This document shows, piece after piece, positions 35,068-47,256 of a stretch of DNA of 64,000 nucleotides (positions are counted from its first letter, which is position 1; every line of letters starts with the position of its first letter). Location: assembly GCA_027924645.1 (NCBI GenBank), contig BSBN01001017.1, positions 12,364,501 to 12,428,500 of the forward strand. The letters run 5' to 3'. The notes beneath the pieces were generated by a model. It was not told where the DNA came from. It saw nothing but the letters and a program-made list of their open reading frames with translations, and made no database searches. Position numbers and translations under genes: made by a program. This stretch comes from Cunninghamia lanceolata. Its lineage: Eukaryota > Streptophyta > Pinopsida > Cupressales > Cupressaceae.

Positions 35068-35107
35068 CCTGGTGGCATTTTTTTTACCCACGTGACTTCC
35101 CCTACAT

Positions 35108-35133
35108 GTGGACTGAGTTTCTTGCTTTAGCCC
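35108..35133 (-). repeat. Right terminal inverted repeat of the DNA transposon
   Basis: Read on the minus strand it begins GGGCTAAAGCAAGAAAC and ends GTCCAC, matching the left end. Confidence 0.75.
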
Positions 35134-35948
35134 AATATCTTTATTTCACAAGCTAAGTATATCAAGGAGATATTGAAAAAGTTCCATATGCATGACTGCA
35201 AACTAGTAAGTACACCTATGGTAACATGTTATCATCGTAGAAAGGATGATGAGTCACCTCAAGCTGATCAAACTCTTTATAGGTCCATGATTGGAAGCTT
35301 ATTATACTTGACTACATCAAGACTATATATTATGCAAGCAATTTTATGGTGGCTAGGTTTCAAGACAATACAAAAGAGACACACATAAAGGTTGTTAAAA
35401 GGATTTTTAGATACTTGAAGAGCACATTGGACCATGGATTGTGGTATGAGAAGGGAAAGGATTTCTCTTTGACTGTATATATAGATGCAGATTGGGTTGG
35501 CAACATTGATGATAGGAGAAGCACAAGTGGTGGAGCCTTCTTTCTAGGTGATAGATTGGTTTCATGGTTAAGCAAGAAGAAAGATTTAGTCTATCTGTCT
35601 ACAATAGAAGCATAATATATATCTGCAGTATCTTGTTGTACTCAGGTTTTGTGGATGAAACAGATGTTGAAGGATATCAAGGTAATATATGATGAGCCCA
35701 TTCCCATTTTATGTGATAACACAAGTGCCATTAACATATTAAAGAATCTAGTGATGCATTCTAGAACCAAGCATATATCCATTAAGTGTCACTTCCTAAG
35801 AGAAAAGGTTGTATATTGGAAGGTAAAATTGGAGTGCGTCACCACAAAGGATCAGATTGTAGATATTTTTACAAAACCCCTCCCCAAAGAGACATTTGAG
35901 TACTTAAGGCAGAAGTTGGGAGTAATATCACTCTCATCAACTAAGTGA
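35134..35948 (+). pseudogene. Copia RT C-terminus and RNase H
   Basis: Continues the RT (AKYIKEILKKFHMHDCKLVS). Then comes RNase H: VYIDADWVGNIDDRRSTSGG carries the first Asp, WLSKKKDLVYLSTIEA precedes a TAA that replaces the usual Glu-Tyr start of the next motif, and DNTSAINILKNLVMHSRTKHI is the third motif. It ends IFTKPLPKETFEYLRQKLG, the usual copia finish, with a stop after SSTK. Frameshifts occur near 35340-35390. Confidence 0.94.
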
Positions 35949-36361
35949 AATCTTATGATGGAACATCTGTCTAGGGGGAATAGCTCAAGGCATATACTTC
36001 ATCCTTGGTTGGACAATGGCTACCTCTCAGGGGGAGCAGGTATATAGAAGCTAATATAGATAATCAAGTTTGATGCAACAAAGGGAAGACATATAGTTAG
36101 GAGGAGCTAGTCATTATAATATTTTTTAGCTCCATGGAGAAGACAATTCAAAGATAGATCAGTTGATGAAGATTAATGATAGGGGGAGCTTCATAGAAAA
36201 TGTGAAGAATCACATCATGAAGGAAAGAGATTTGTTACATCCCTTTGCCATTGATGTCAAAGGGGAAGAAATTTTAGAAGTTCAAAAGTTGCCTAACAGT
36301 TTAGGAAGAGATACAAAAAGTGAACATTCAGAATTTATTTTCTTTTTGATTTCCATCAATG
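35949..36361 (+). other. Copia 3' spacer
   Basis: Non-coding sequence between the RNase H stop and the polypurine tract, with several G-runs (CTAGGGGGAATAGC, TCAGGGGGAGCAGG). Confidence 0.75.
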
Positions 36362-36375
36362 ACAAAGGGGGAGAT
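36362..36375 (+). promoter_or_regulatory. Copia polypurine tract
   Basis: ACAAAGGGGGAGAT immediately precedes the 3' LTR start TGTTGGAAATATTG. Polypurine tracts prime plus-strand DNA synthesis. Confidence 0.85.
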
Positions 36376-37661
36376 TGTTGGAAATATTGTCATTGATGTC
36401 AAAGGATCCACTGAGTTTCTAAGGCACGAATAATTTAATCCTTTAGTTAGTGAATTGGTCAGTTTGTGAACTCACAAGTTCACCGACAGCTAGGTTTCAT
36501 AGATAGACAGTTCACTGATATGACAATTTGCTGATAAAGTGTATCTTCTTATGTTATTGGCAAAATCTCGGTCTCACAAACTCAACAAAGGGAGAGTTGG
36601 TTCGCAAGTTTCTAAGTTTGCTGATTTGTCGATAAAGGAGAACGTGAAGTTAAGTTGGTAAAATATCAAGTTTGTGAACTCAACAAAGGGTGAGTTGGTT
36701 CACAGGTTTCCAAGTTTGCCAATTGGCCAACTAGCCAATAAAGGCTTGTGGAAGTCAACTTTTTCTGATAAAGGAGTTGAAGTCCAAGGTTTGTGGAAAT
36801 GAGTTTTTGTCGACAAAGGTCAAGTTCGTGGATATGAAGATAAAATATATTTAAGTTAAAGATTTAAATATATGGTTAAGGCTGACTTGATGACATGGAT
36901 TAAATATTGGCGCCATTTCTATATTAAATAGTAAAAATAATTATTAAGGTGGTCAACCTAAGTATACATTGAAATTCAAAATATAGAGGCCAACCTTGGA
37001 GAATGTTTTAATTCAGTGTAGCTAACAATAAGGATGATATTGTATAGATCAATATATATATAGTAGTTCAGTTTATTCATCTTGACTATAGACAGAAAAT
37101 AATGTGACAACATATAGAGTATGAAGTAAGTTGTTTCATTTATATTGTAGAGGTTGGTGCATCATCTGGTATGTGTTGTAGCACATTAGGGGAATGGTTT
37201 CTCAATTGGGTTAGTGCCCATAAAGTAGTGTAATAGGGGTTTGGTGCTTCCTTTGAGTTGGTGCTCATAAATTAGGGGATTAGTGTCTCCATTGGTTCGG
37301 TGCCCATAAAGTAGTGTAACAAGGGTTAGTACTTCCTTTAAATTGGTGCTCATAAATTAGGGGATTGGTATCTCCTTTGGGTTGGTTCCCATAAAGATTA
37401 TTGTAAACTTTATTTTTGTGAGGCTAGATTTCGACAGTAGATCCAAGCCGCTTGCTCACCGTGGTTTTTCCCTTCTTGGGTTTCCACATAAAATCTTGTG
37501 TTGTGTTCTCTTGTTCACAGATGCGTGGATATGCTTATGGTTGCATAGTTCTTACTTAATTTGATTGATGCAGTAAAGATTATGTTGTTACAATAGAGTT
37601 GAAGTAAAAATTGGTATATACCGATTCACCCCCCCTCTTAGTTTATCTATGTGTACTAACA
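36376..37661 (+). repeat. Copia 3' LTR (1,286 bp)
   Basis: Starts TGTTGGAAATATTG after the polypurine tract and ends GTGTACTAACA; TGTTGG...CTAACA ends are usual for plant copia. From 36789 on it aligns with the 5' LTR. It includes near-tandem GGGGATTGGTG-type repeats around 37185-37400. Confidence 0.93.
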
Positions 37662-39043
37662 AGGACTGAATGTCTTATTGCCCCTTCAAATGTGCAACAC
37701 ATGTTAGCTCACATGAGACAAGATTAAGGGAATGTGTCAATTCCACATGAGGTGAGACAAAAATAAATCTTATCCTCTAAGTAAACTTAAGATGAGTGTG
37801 AATGGGTCAACCTAGAAAGGGTGATAAACTAACTAGATGGATAATGAACCTATTTACACTAACACCCCCTTAAGTGCAACATATGGAGAAGATATTGAAT
37901 TAAGATGATGATGGGTCCAAATTACAAGTCCATGTTAGGTACCCATGTACAAAAAAATTCTCATAACTAGAGTAAAGGAGAAAACCCAGTGGCAAATAAA
38001 AATCCTCTCTAAAAGAGAAGAGATGCATGAAAAAATTGTACAAGTTAAGAAGGAGGACTCAACTTGATCCCCCAAGGACTACTATCACATATGTATAATA
38101 AATGTTCCCCCCATAGAAGAGAAAAAGAGAGAAGGTCTATGTGACCCCCCCAAAAAGTGAGAAGGAAAGAACTCCATGTGACGAAATTCCCCCTCCCAAA
38201 ACTAAGATGAGAAGAGAAACCACTCAACCTCCCCTCAAAATGCCTCCTATAGTTGGTAGATGCTCGACACTAGACACTGAAGAAGATCACTAGTTTATCA
38301 ACTTTGAAGTAGAATTTGAAAAGAGGGTTGTTTTGCAAAACATAAATTGTAGGTTTTCATTTTTGAAAAATGCAATTTTGTACTAGAACCATGGAAAGAA
38401 TTTCTTAGAAATTTTATGTGATTGAAAAAAAAATCTCTTTTCCCTTGTTTTATAAAGAGTATATTTTTTATTTTTGAAAGTTGAAGTTTTTTAAATTGAA
38501 TAAAATCCAAGGTTTATCAATTGAAAATTTAAAAGTTTCTATGGTTCTTGATATTTCTTGAAAATGTTATTTTTCAAAATTTAGACCATATTTTTTATTG
38601 TATTTTTTAGAGTGAATTATTCTCCCATCAAAATTATCATATGTATGATATGGTAACATGTGTCTTTGTTTGTGCCTCATCTTCTACGCTAAGGCCATTT
38701 TCTATATGCTAGTCCTTTTGGCTTTTAGGAATGAGATATAGAGTAGGAGTTGAATGGAATCTCACTACCCACCTAGTTGAATTGAAACTAAGGGATGAAA
38801 TGTATCAAATAAAAATATCAAAAGGATAAAATTGAATGGGCTTCAAATATGAATACACATAATTAAGGTTTATTTTACATCTAGTACTAAATATCCTACT
38901 AAGGGTTCCTAGAATCATACTACAATATAATATCATACTCCTACCATGATTGTTGAATAACATTGAGGATCTACTATTGTACATGAGAGTACACTCCTTA
39001 AATCTATATGATCATAGTATTATAGTGTTGACACCTAGCTCTC
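37662..39043. other. Unassigned flank, possibly an older minus-strand LTR element
   Basis: No gene recognised. Near 37866 the minus strand reads AAGGGGGTGTTAGTG, like a polypurine tract followed by a TGTTAG LTR start. That would make 37866-37662 the beginning of an LTR truncated by the copia insertion. The evidence is weak. Confidence 0.35.
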
Positions 39044-39048
39044 CTAAG

Positions 39049-40294
39049 TGTTTTGTAGAAACATTGATTCTAACTAAATTACCTTTAATCAAAATAAAGT
39101 TCTATCTAAACATTATGATAATAGCCAACAAAGATGTATATCTTGCTACTATCCAATCTGAAAGAGCAAGAATGTCTAGGATAAATCCCTTTGTTGCTAC
39201 TAGAATGAAAAGAACTAACTAATACTAACTAAAATGGGATAAAACTTGAAAATAATAGAAAATGATGAAGTAACTTGCAGAAAGGAATGCAAAAATGAAA
39301 ATGCAAAAACATGGAGAAACTATCACTAGGAGAGAAGCCTCACTATCCAAGATGACAGCGTACCATGTGGATGTCTATGTGTCATATTGTAGTCTATATG
39401 AAGCATAAAATTAAAATCTTGGACCTGTACAGATTTGTATGCTTTTTTAGTGTTACCTATCGACATAGAATCCAAAAATTATCACATAGAATATCAAAGA
39501 TGATGTAAATAACATGAAATTAGTAGCATAAAAGTGAAACAAAGGGAAATGATGAGAAAGGGGGAAGAAGAAAGAAAACTCTCATGCGCTTGAAATCCTT
39601 CCTCACACAACCCATTAATCACAAAGATGAAAGAGAGGATTGGGTTGTATAGGAGCTTGCCTAAGTCAAGCCTCATTTTTGGTGTTTCCACCTCAACAAT
39701 AGCTAGAGATGTCGATTGATTGATAAACAAAGTGTGTGATCTAATTTTAAGTGTATCTAGAATTGCTATGAGCATTGACAAGAAAGATTGACAAGATATA
39801 AAAACAAAACCTAATTAGTCTAACACATGTAATGATATCCAGTAAATAATGAGCACAATAGAGCAATGGAATGAGAAACAACAAGAGTATGATATTGGTG
39901 AATGTTGATTCCAACAAAGCTTCACTAGAATGTAAGTTCGATCTCCTTTCAAATGAAAAATAGAGGGGGGTTTATAGAAAATGCAAGAGGGAAAAATATG
40001 GGAAAGGATCCCTTTGGGCATAGATAAGTGTCAAGAAAATCTCAAAATACCACGCAAGTTAAAATGTAATTTCTAAAAATGGTTGATGAACAAACAGATG
40101 CTTACAAGATGATAGGGAACTGTACAAACGTTCGTTCTAAGCGCTATAGTTCAAACAACTTTATTTCTTTGAATTTCTAGCTAACTTGGGGCATTGCCAA
40201 GGTTAATGCACTTTTATGGTTTTGGGGACTGGACACTAAAGTGGACTCCAAGTAGAGCATGAAATTGTGAGAGTACACAATTTATGATGCTACA
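39049..40294 (-). repeat. 3' LTR of the minus-strand gypsy element
   Basis: Plus-strand ends are TGTTTTGTAGAAACATTG and TTTATGATGCTACA. Similar along its length to 47846-49057, with scattered differences. Confidence 0.93.
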
Positions 40295-40309
40295 TTTAGC
40301 CCCCACTTT
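40295..40309 (-). promoter_or_regulatory. Polypurine tract of the gypsy element
   Basis: Minus strand AAAGTGGGGGCTAAA directly precedes the LTR start TGTAGCATC. Confidence 0.85.
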
Positions 40310-41695
40310 AGCAAGTGTATGACACTATGTGCATATGCAAGCTAAAGTATTAAAGGAAAGAATACGGAAGGAAAACATTTACCCAAACATACTGTAGAGG
40401 ATGCAAAATGCCACTAAGTGAGATATGAAGCCCACTGCTTAGGATTTTGCAAAAAATGACAATGTTAGGCAAAAAAATTGTACATGAAACAAATGTCAGT
40501 ATATATATATATATATATAATTAATGAGGAGGATTAGACCAAATATGATTTGCCAAAATCCTTGCGCTTAGAAAATAATATAGTCTAATACACATTAATA
40601 TAATTATTAAGAAAACACATAGAAACATACAGAAAAGTAAACAAAAGACATTTCTAATCTCAATTCGCTAGGAAAATTTTAGGTATGGCTCTAGGGCTAG
40701 CACACTACAAGAACTAGGAACCATATGAAAAAATTCTATAAGTCACTAGAGCTAGCAAGTCCCATTAATAGGTGGATTTTGATTAGCATTGATACGGTAG
40801 TGAATGAAGCACCACATAATAGCATTGCCTTTCTAGGTGAGCTACATGTCAAATAGTATCAGAGATTACATAACTAGCATGGCTAGGTAATTTTGATAAA
40901 GGTGGTATGGACCAAAACTGCTACAAAATACTACAAGAAGCATACCATCGATGTGGTGTGTGAACAAGTGTGAAATATAGAAATTATATGTCACCACCTT
41001 AAAATAATGCATATTCCATAGAGTAGCAATTAGCTTTAAGGTAAAAGGAGGGAAAAAAGGCACGCCAACTTTTATAAAGTATACACATAAAGAATATGTT
41101 CCAGAGAGCTATGTCATGAAAGAGCTACCCCAAGAATGACAACTAAGGCAATGCTGCATGCATGATACATAATGGCTTGTGTAAGCATGGCATGAAGTTG
41201 AGAAACACATCAAGGTGTCACATAAAAACAAGCAACATCATAATAAAGTACAAAGGAATCTATGTGCTTTGGAGTCAATATAATATATAGGAGGGGAACA
41301 ATAAGGGAAGTACAATATGAAATTGTCATCACCCCCCTAGTCGTGTAGAACTACGAATAGAAAGGAATAAGGTCACATGAAGACAGTGAAATTTTTGGGT
41401 CAACATGGAAGGATGCTAAATCATTCAACACTTTGCATCGTCCCCAAAATGTGGAAAAGTCAAGTACAACATATAGAAGAATATAGAAACATATAGAAGA
41501 ATGCCACAACATTTTCATTCCCCCTGTATCCATGTGCCTACAAGGGCATCAAGGGTCCTCTCAGGAGAGATAAAAAACATACAGTTTCATACAACAAGCA
41601 TGAGGATTACAAAACATACAAGCACACTACAAACAATATTAGATGGAATGAAGGTATCGGTCTTAAGGGTTGGGCTCTAGTGGGTCAGCTACCTC
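40310..41695 (-). other. Gypsy 3' spacer
   Basis: Non-coding stretch between the gag-protease remnant and the polypurine tract, with an (AT)n run near 40499-40520. Pol would be expected about here in a complete element and is not seen. Confidence 0.7.
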
Positions 41696-44600
41696 CTATT
41701 CTTTCTCATCATATAGGGACAATGGATAGGTTGCTAGAGGGCCCATGTCAAGGGAAATAATTGGTACTGTGCTTGGTTTGAGATGCGGAGGATCAACAAC
41801 TAATGAAGGATCCTCATGCACCTCACCAATGGTGAGGTCCATTGATCTTGTGAAGACCAAGGACAAATTTTGTCTCTTCCAAAGTTTCAAATACATCTTC
41901 CTTAGGGGAGGAGTGATTTTAATCACTATCAGAATAGATAACAATAGAGGGTTGAGCAGTGCTAACAATAAGAATGTTATCACTAATGATTACTGGTGGA
42001 GAAGAGGTTGCCACAACTTGAATAGATAATGTAGAAGGAATTAGAGGAGGTGAAGGAGGCATGTGCTTTGGCTTACAGCATGGTGGAGTGGGATAGTGTT
42101 CATGCTTTTGTTTTGGCATCAGGCATGGAATGTCTATATCATGGTGGCGGGACACAAGATATCAGGGAACATCTGATGTCAAGTACACTGGAATGGACCT
42201 AACTCTTACACTAGAGATGATACTGACATTGGGAAGGTTTAAGGGTTCATCAAAGGGTGGCATGTTAAGGATGGATGGAAGGATGAGGCTCTCTGTAGAA
42301 AGAGAAAGGACTACTTGAACCAGATTAGGGTTGTGTTCATCATGCTCAATCAATGGAGAGATGGGTGTAGGTGACAGAAAGGTATCATGCAAAGGAGCAG
42401 AAAATTGAGAAGGTGGACCCAAATATAGGGTCAACCACATGGTGAAGGATGCATGTGAAGGGGTTCATCTCCTACTGTACACTCATGAGCTATGGAAGAT
42501 CATTGATGCTTGTGATCTCTCACAAGTTGATTTCATTGAGTACAAGCCAAAGCATTGGTAGGAGGAACCAGAGAGTTTCCCAACATGGGCTCCTTTTATT
42601 CCATCACTCTAGGAATGAGAGGAGGAACTAATGGAGATACCAAAAGTTGGGGTACCATCATGGGAGAGTTTCTTAATATGGGTTTCCTTCCTCATGCCAT
42701 TAGAGGGGATAGAGGAATAGAGGTAGTCATTGAAGATTAGGAGACTGAAGGGGAGGATTCATGCAACATGGGTTATTTTCCTCAAGTCCCTGAAGAGGCA
42801 AGAGGAATAGGAATAACCGTTTAATGTTGGGGAGGTCTAGGTTGTACTAGTCACGTACCTATAGGTCTTGGGTAATACATTAGAGGTGGGACTTTTGCAT
42901 ATATTCCAGACACTTGGGGATGGGAAAGGTCACTCAATTTGGGTTGTTTTTTCTTCTCTTCTTGTGGGGTAGGAGGAGGGATAGAGACAACTGCTAGGCA
43001 TCAAGGGACCACAAGGGTAGCAGCTAGTGGGGTTGAAGAGGAGGAACTGACGAAGCTATGCAATTTTCTTTAAACTTCTAATATGAAAGAAACAAGTAAT
43101 CATTATGTGGTTGCAATGGATCAGTTGAGGTTGGCCAAAAGTAATCCAAGGAAAAATTACATCGTAACACAAGAGGTTTGACCCACTTTGATATATAGTG
43201 TGAACTTTACCATCAAGAGGAAATTTTAGGTACTTACGGATCACAGAGGGGACTACTTTCATGGAAGAGAGCCATGAATGGCCCAACTTCACATGAATTT
43301 GATCTGAGGTAGGAATAACATTGAAAAGAACATATAGGGTTCTTGGTCAAAACTGGATTGAAAGGGTATGTAAACCCATCATTTGGTTAGAAGACCCATC
43401 CTGCAATCATATCTTGACTTTGGATTTCTCGTATTTATTCTAATAGATCTTGTTCATGTATAAAAATTAGTCTATAATTACATTCACCATACACATAGGG
43501 TCAATTAATATGCCCTTGGTGGGATTTTCAATGACCAAGGTGATGATGTAAAGAGGTCCTTCATAGATATGCATGGGTGCATCTATGGGTGTAAAAGAGA
43601 TGTCTAGCTTAGGAATAGAATGTACTTGAATAGGGCAAGGCTGATCATCCACCATAGCAATCATTTTTTCTAAAGATATTGAAGGCTCATTAACGGTCAT
43701 GGGAGATGGCATAGTATCAGTAGGAATTTTGCCTAGGTTTGTAGAGTGATGTGGCAATGGATTTGAGTCAATTTGTAGGCTTTGGTTCTATAAAGCAATA
43801 GATTTGCTACCTCTTTTGTTCACACTAGAGACTTGGATGACATTCTAGTTGATGAGGTCTTGAACATGATGTTTAAGTTGCATACATCTCTTTGTGTCAT
43901 GGCTCGACACTCTGTGGAATTGGTAGAAGGCCTTTGGGTCATAAGAAGGTGGTAGAGTTTTGGTTTTATCAGTAGGATAGATTGGAGAAATTGGATGAGG
44001 TTATTATTAACAAACTATTGTATTATTGTATAGAGAGATTTGGGTAAGGGAGTGAAACTTTGAGTCCTAGGTTTTTTGACAAGAGAGAGTCATAGCACTT
44101 TGGGTCAGTGTAGTGGCTGCTACTTGTTGAATATTTTTTGAAGAATTTATTTTGATGAAATTTTTATTTTCTTGTAACTTTGGAATGATGAGAAGGCATC
44201 AAACTGCCCAATAGGAGCATGTGAGAAAGATCCCTCATAGTGGTTGACTAATTACTAGTAGTCGTGAAGTGCCATGCAAGGATGCATAAATGAAGGGTAA
44301 CACATGAGTAGAATCTTATCCTAGATTGAAGGCTACAGGTTTCCAATGAAAACTTGCTACACATCAAAATTTGGAAGTACATAAGGAATCTATGCGAATA
44401 AGGCCTGATAATAACTGATGAAATCAATAACATTCTCTTCCGCTCCTTTCCTACATTGGATGAGGTTAGTAAACATGACCTATGGTTTGATGTTTGACTG
44501 AAAGTGTTGGAGAAACTAATTTCAAAGTTGTTGAAAAGAATTAATAGAATGATTGGGAAGAGAGTAAAACTAATCCAATATAGTATCTTTTAGAGATCAT

Positions 44601-45189
44601 GGGAAAATCTTTGCTAGAAGAAAGTATTGAAAGATGAAATCACTACATAATGTAGTGAATGCCAAGATGTGATTTTGTAGATCTCCTTGACCATTATATT
44701 TTTGAAATATGGAGCTTCAAAATTTTAGTGAAGATGGGAAGCACAGATAGCTAAAGATAGAGGAGTTCAAGAGTAATATGAGGGGATTTTTGGTTGGGAT
44801 GTGGATGTGGACATATTGGCTAATTGTTGTTGAAGGCAGTTTACATTATTGACAAGTTGTGTAATGACAAGATCAGTGCTATTAGTAGACTGTGCTTGTG
44901 TGGCAGATCAAATAGAGTTACTAGGTTGCTGGGAGACTCCAAGGCTGGCACTAGAAAAACTAAATGATAAAGAATATTTGGGCGGAATAAAACCATATTG
45001 ATTTATGGGGTTCACACCTATTCCAATGGAATTCATGTTGACATTCAATGATTGTGTAGAACTTGTAGAAATGTGAGCAAAAGTGAATGTAGATGTAGAA
45101 GAAGTTGGTATAGGCACTAATAACTAAGCTATCGATGTAATGGAATGAGACTCATTGATTACTTCTATGAATCTAGCTAATGTTGGGAC

Positions 45190-45423
45190 TATTGGAAAAC
45201 TCAGAGATCATTTACATTTTAGAAAACACAAATATTGATAATGATATTGAGATCTTCATGTCACTTGACATTGCAATACAATTGGCTTTATAAAGCCATT
45301 TATTTCTTGTATAAATAACCTATGGGAATATAAATTCCCACTAACAATAGCTTTATTTAACTGTCAATTAACATAAGTCACTATTGTGACTTTATTTTTA
45401 ATGTAAGCCTTAATATTCTAACA
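45190..45423 (-). repeat. 3' LTR of the nested element
   Basis: 234 bp, aligned end to end with 47023-47256. The plus-strand left end reads TATTGG instead of TGTTGG, one transition. Confidence 0.92.
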
Positions 45424-47006
45424 TACCCCTTTTAAGGTTTACATTATACAAAACAAAACATCTAAAAAAACATGTTGATTACGTAAAACAAATACACATT
45501 CTTGAGAAGATTTTTCTTTGAAGAAACAAATCTTGAATTAGGTGGAACTCCATCAAGATACCTCTTAACCCTTAGAAGGGTGTAGCTGAGCATGAATTCC
45601 TGAGTTCTTAGATTATCACCTCCCTGAACTCCTGAATCACAGATCCCCCAAATTATTGGACAACAATCCATGTTGTGCTCCACAAGGCTCCATCAAGTTG
45701 TCTCATGACCCTTGGAAGGGTATAATTCCCCAAATCATAGACTTTCAAACTATCTAGACAACAATTCATATTGAGTTCACCAAACCCCTTCCTATCTTCA
45801 AAAACAAACTTCACAATATATGCATTCTTTAATTATGTCAACATCAAAAAGAACACATAAGAAAACAAAAAAACATCTACTTCTTTTGTAAAGCACCATC
45901 TTTGAGCAAGAATCTGACTTGAGATGATGAAGAATCCGCCAACCTCCGATGCGTCCAACCTCCAATATGACCTTGTTACACTCTATCCACTTGATGTTGC
46001 ATGTGAATCTACAAAATCCCTATCAGATGTACCATTCAAGCCTTTAATAGCATAGGAATTTGAGTCTCCCAAATTTCTATCAGGGATAGCATGGATGGCA
46101 TCAAGAACATAAGCATAATGTGTGGCCATATTCAAATGCTAAAAATAATTATGTCAATTTCAACCAATGATGGACCTATATACCTCCAAAAATAAAACAC
46201 ACCTTTGTTTTCTACCAATAGACTTTACCTTAGACAAATGCATTAACAATACACTAATGTCGAATTTCAAATTAAATTTGAATCAAGTATGATGTGCAGC
46301 CCATAAAAATGTGCCTTGCCTAATCTACCAATTGATGGCAAGATCTTTACAAATAATAAGTCACCCAAAAATTGAAAAAATTCACCTTTACGCAGCAAAC
46401 AATATCCTAAACCTTTGTTAAAAAAATCACCTAGAGTACAACATTGTGGACTTTACTAAGATCCTTGAGTTTGAGTGTTTTATAAATAAAAAAGCATTTG
46501 GGCTATTGCATATAATAGAAAACTAAATTCCAACCATGACAATAGATTTTCTTCTTCCTCATTGAGCAGGTTTCTTAATACCTATTACCTTGCACATAAA
46601 TATGATGCTTAATGCGATTTGATTTAACCAAGCAACAACACATAACAATAGTAGAAAAAGTAATATCCAACACTCTTCCCCTAAAAGAATTCATGAAAAT
46701 TTTGATAAAAGAGTGGTAGAATTTGCTCCTTATGACATGGCCTCTATTAATGTCTACAGAGACTAAATGTGAACCTCTTTTCTAACCTTCCAACTTGGTA
46801 TAAATTTCTCCTAACCTCAAGAATTCCTGCACTCACCTCAAAGAATTTATGGTAGGGAGAAAGTGCACCCCTACACCCTTTGCTTATGCCCTTGTTTAGA
46901 AACCTCCTCCTGTCACCTGCTGTCAACAAATACCATATGTTTCTATCATGTTTTTATTTACATTTTTTCTTCACTCTTTTTCCCTATGCCCAATGTTTTC
47001 AACCAT

Positions 47007-47022
47007 GGTCTCTTATACCATA
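47007..47022 (-). promoter_or_regulatory. Primer-binding site of the nested element
   Basis: Minus strand TATGGTATAAGAGACC follows the 5' LTR directly and resembles TGGTATCAGAGCC, complementary to initiator Met tRNA. Confidence 0.8.
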
Positions 47023-47256
47023 TGTTGGAAAACTCAAAGATCATTTACATTTTAGAAAACACAAATATTGATAATGATATTGAGATCTTCATGTCATTTT
47101 ACATTGCAATACAAGAAACTTTATAAATCTATTTATTTCTTGTATAACTAACCTACAGGAATATAACTTCCCACTAACAATAGTTTTATTTAACTATTAA
47201 TTAACATAAGTCACTATGATGACTTTGTTTTTAATGTAAGCCTTAATATTCTAACA
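47023..47256 (-). repeat. 5' LTR of the nested element
   Basis: 234 bp, TGTTGGAAAACTC...ATATTCTAACA on the plus strand. Confidence 0.93.

Larger units (their letters stand above)
21600..35133. mobile_element. 13.5-kb DNA transposon with two convergent genes, superfamily not identified
   Basis: It interrupts the copia RT cleanly. Ends are imperfect inverted repeats of 26 bp: left GGGTCAGTGCAAGAAGTTGG (21600) and right, read inward, GGGCTAAAGCAAGAAACTCA (from 35133), both followed by GTCCAC; 18 of 26 positions match by eye. The target duplication looks short, perhaps 2-bp TA, because joining ...AAGGGTA to TATCTTT restores the RT frame; exact ends are uncertain by a few bases. Palindromic subterminal repeats lie near both ends. 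It carries a transposase-like gene (22720-25976, plus) and a second gene (32135-30196, minus). CACTA ends and the 8-9-bp duplications of hAT or Mutator are absent. Confidence 0.85.
16979..37661 (+). mobile_element. Ty1/copia retrotransposon, 5'-truncated and split by a DNA transposon
   Basis: Order on the plus strand: 5' LTR remnant, primer-binding site, gag with two CCHC knuckles, protease, integrase, reverse transcriptase (cut by a 13.5-kb insertion), RNase H, a spacer rich in G-runs, polypurine tract, 3' LTR. This is the Ty1/copia order (integrase before RT). Removing 21600-35133 leaves ~7.1 kb. All coding parts are broken, mostly by stops. Confidence 0.95.
45190..47256 (-). mobile_element. 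2.07-kb non-autonomous LTR element nested in gypsy gag
   Basis: Two 234-bp LTRs (45190-45423 and 47023-47256) with TGTTGG/CTAACA-type ends flank a 1.6-kb interior without a convincing gene. On the minus strand, ATGGTATAAGAGACC just after the LTR is an initiator-tRNA primer site and AAAAGGGGTA before the other LTR is a polypurine tract. Borders GGGAC (45185-45189) and AAGAC (47257-47261) look like a target duplication with two transitions. It would need a copia-type partner to move. Confidence 0.9.

Noticed and set aside
21600..35133. CACTA, hAT, Mutator or Helitron assignment for the 13.5-kb element
   Set aside because: Ends are not CACTA, no 8- or 9-bp duplication, and no Rep/helicase motifs; kept as unassigned.
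41745..42740. Plus-strand frames of 60-94 codons
   Set aside because: Antisense to the Pro-rich end of the gypsy gag-protease region.
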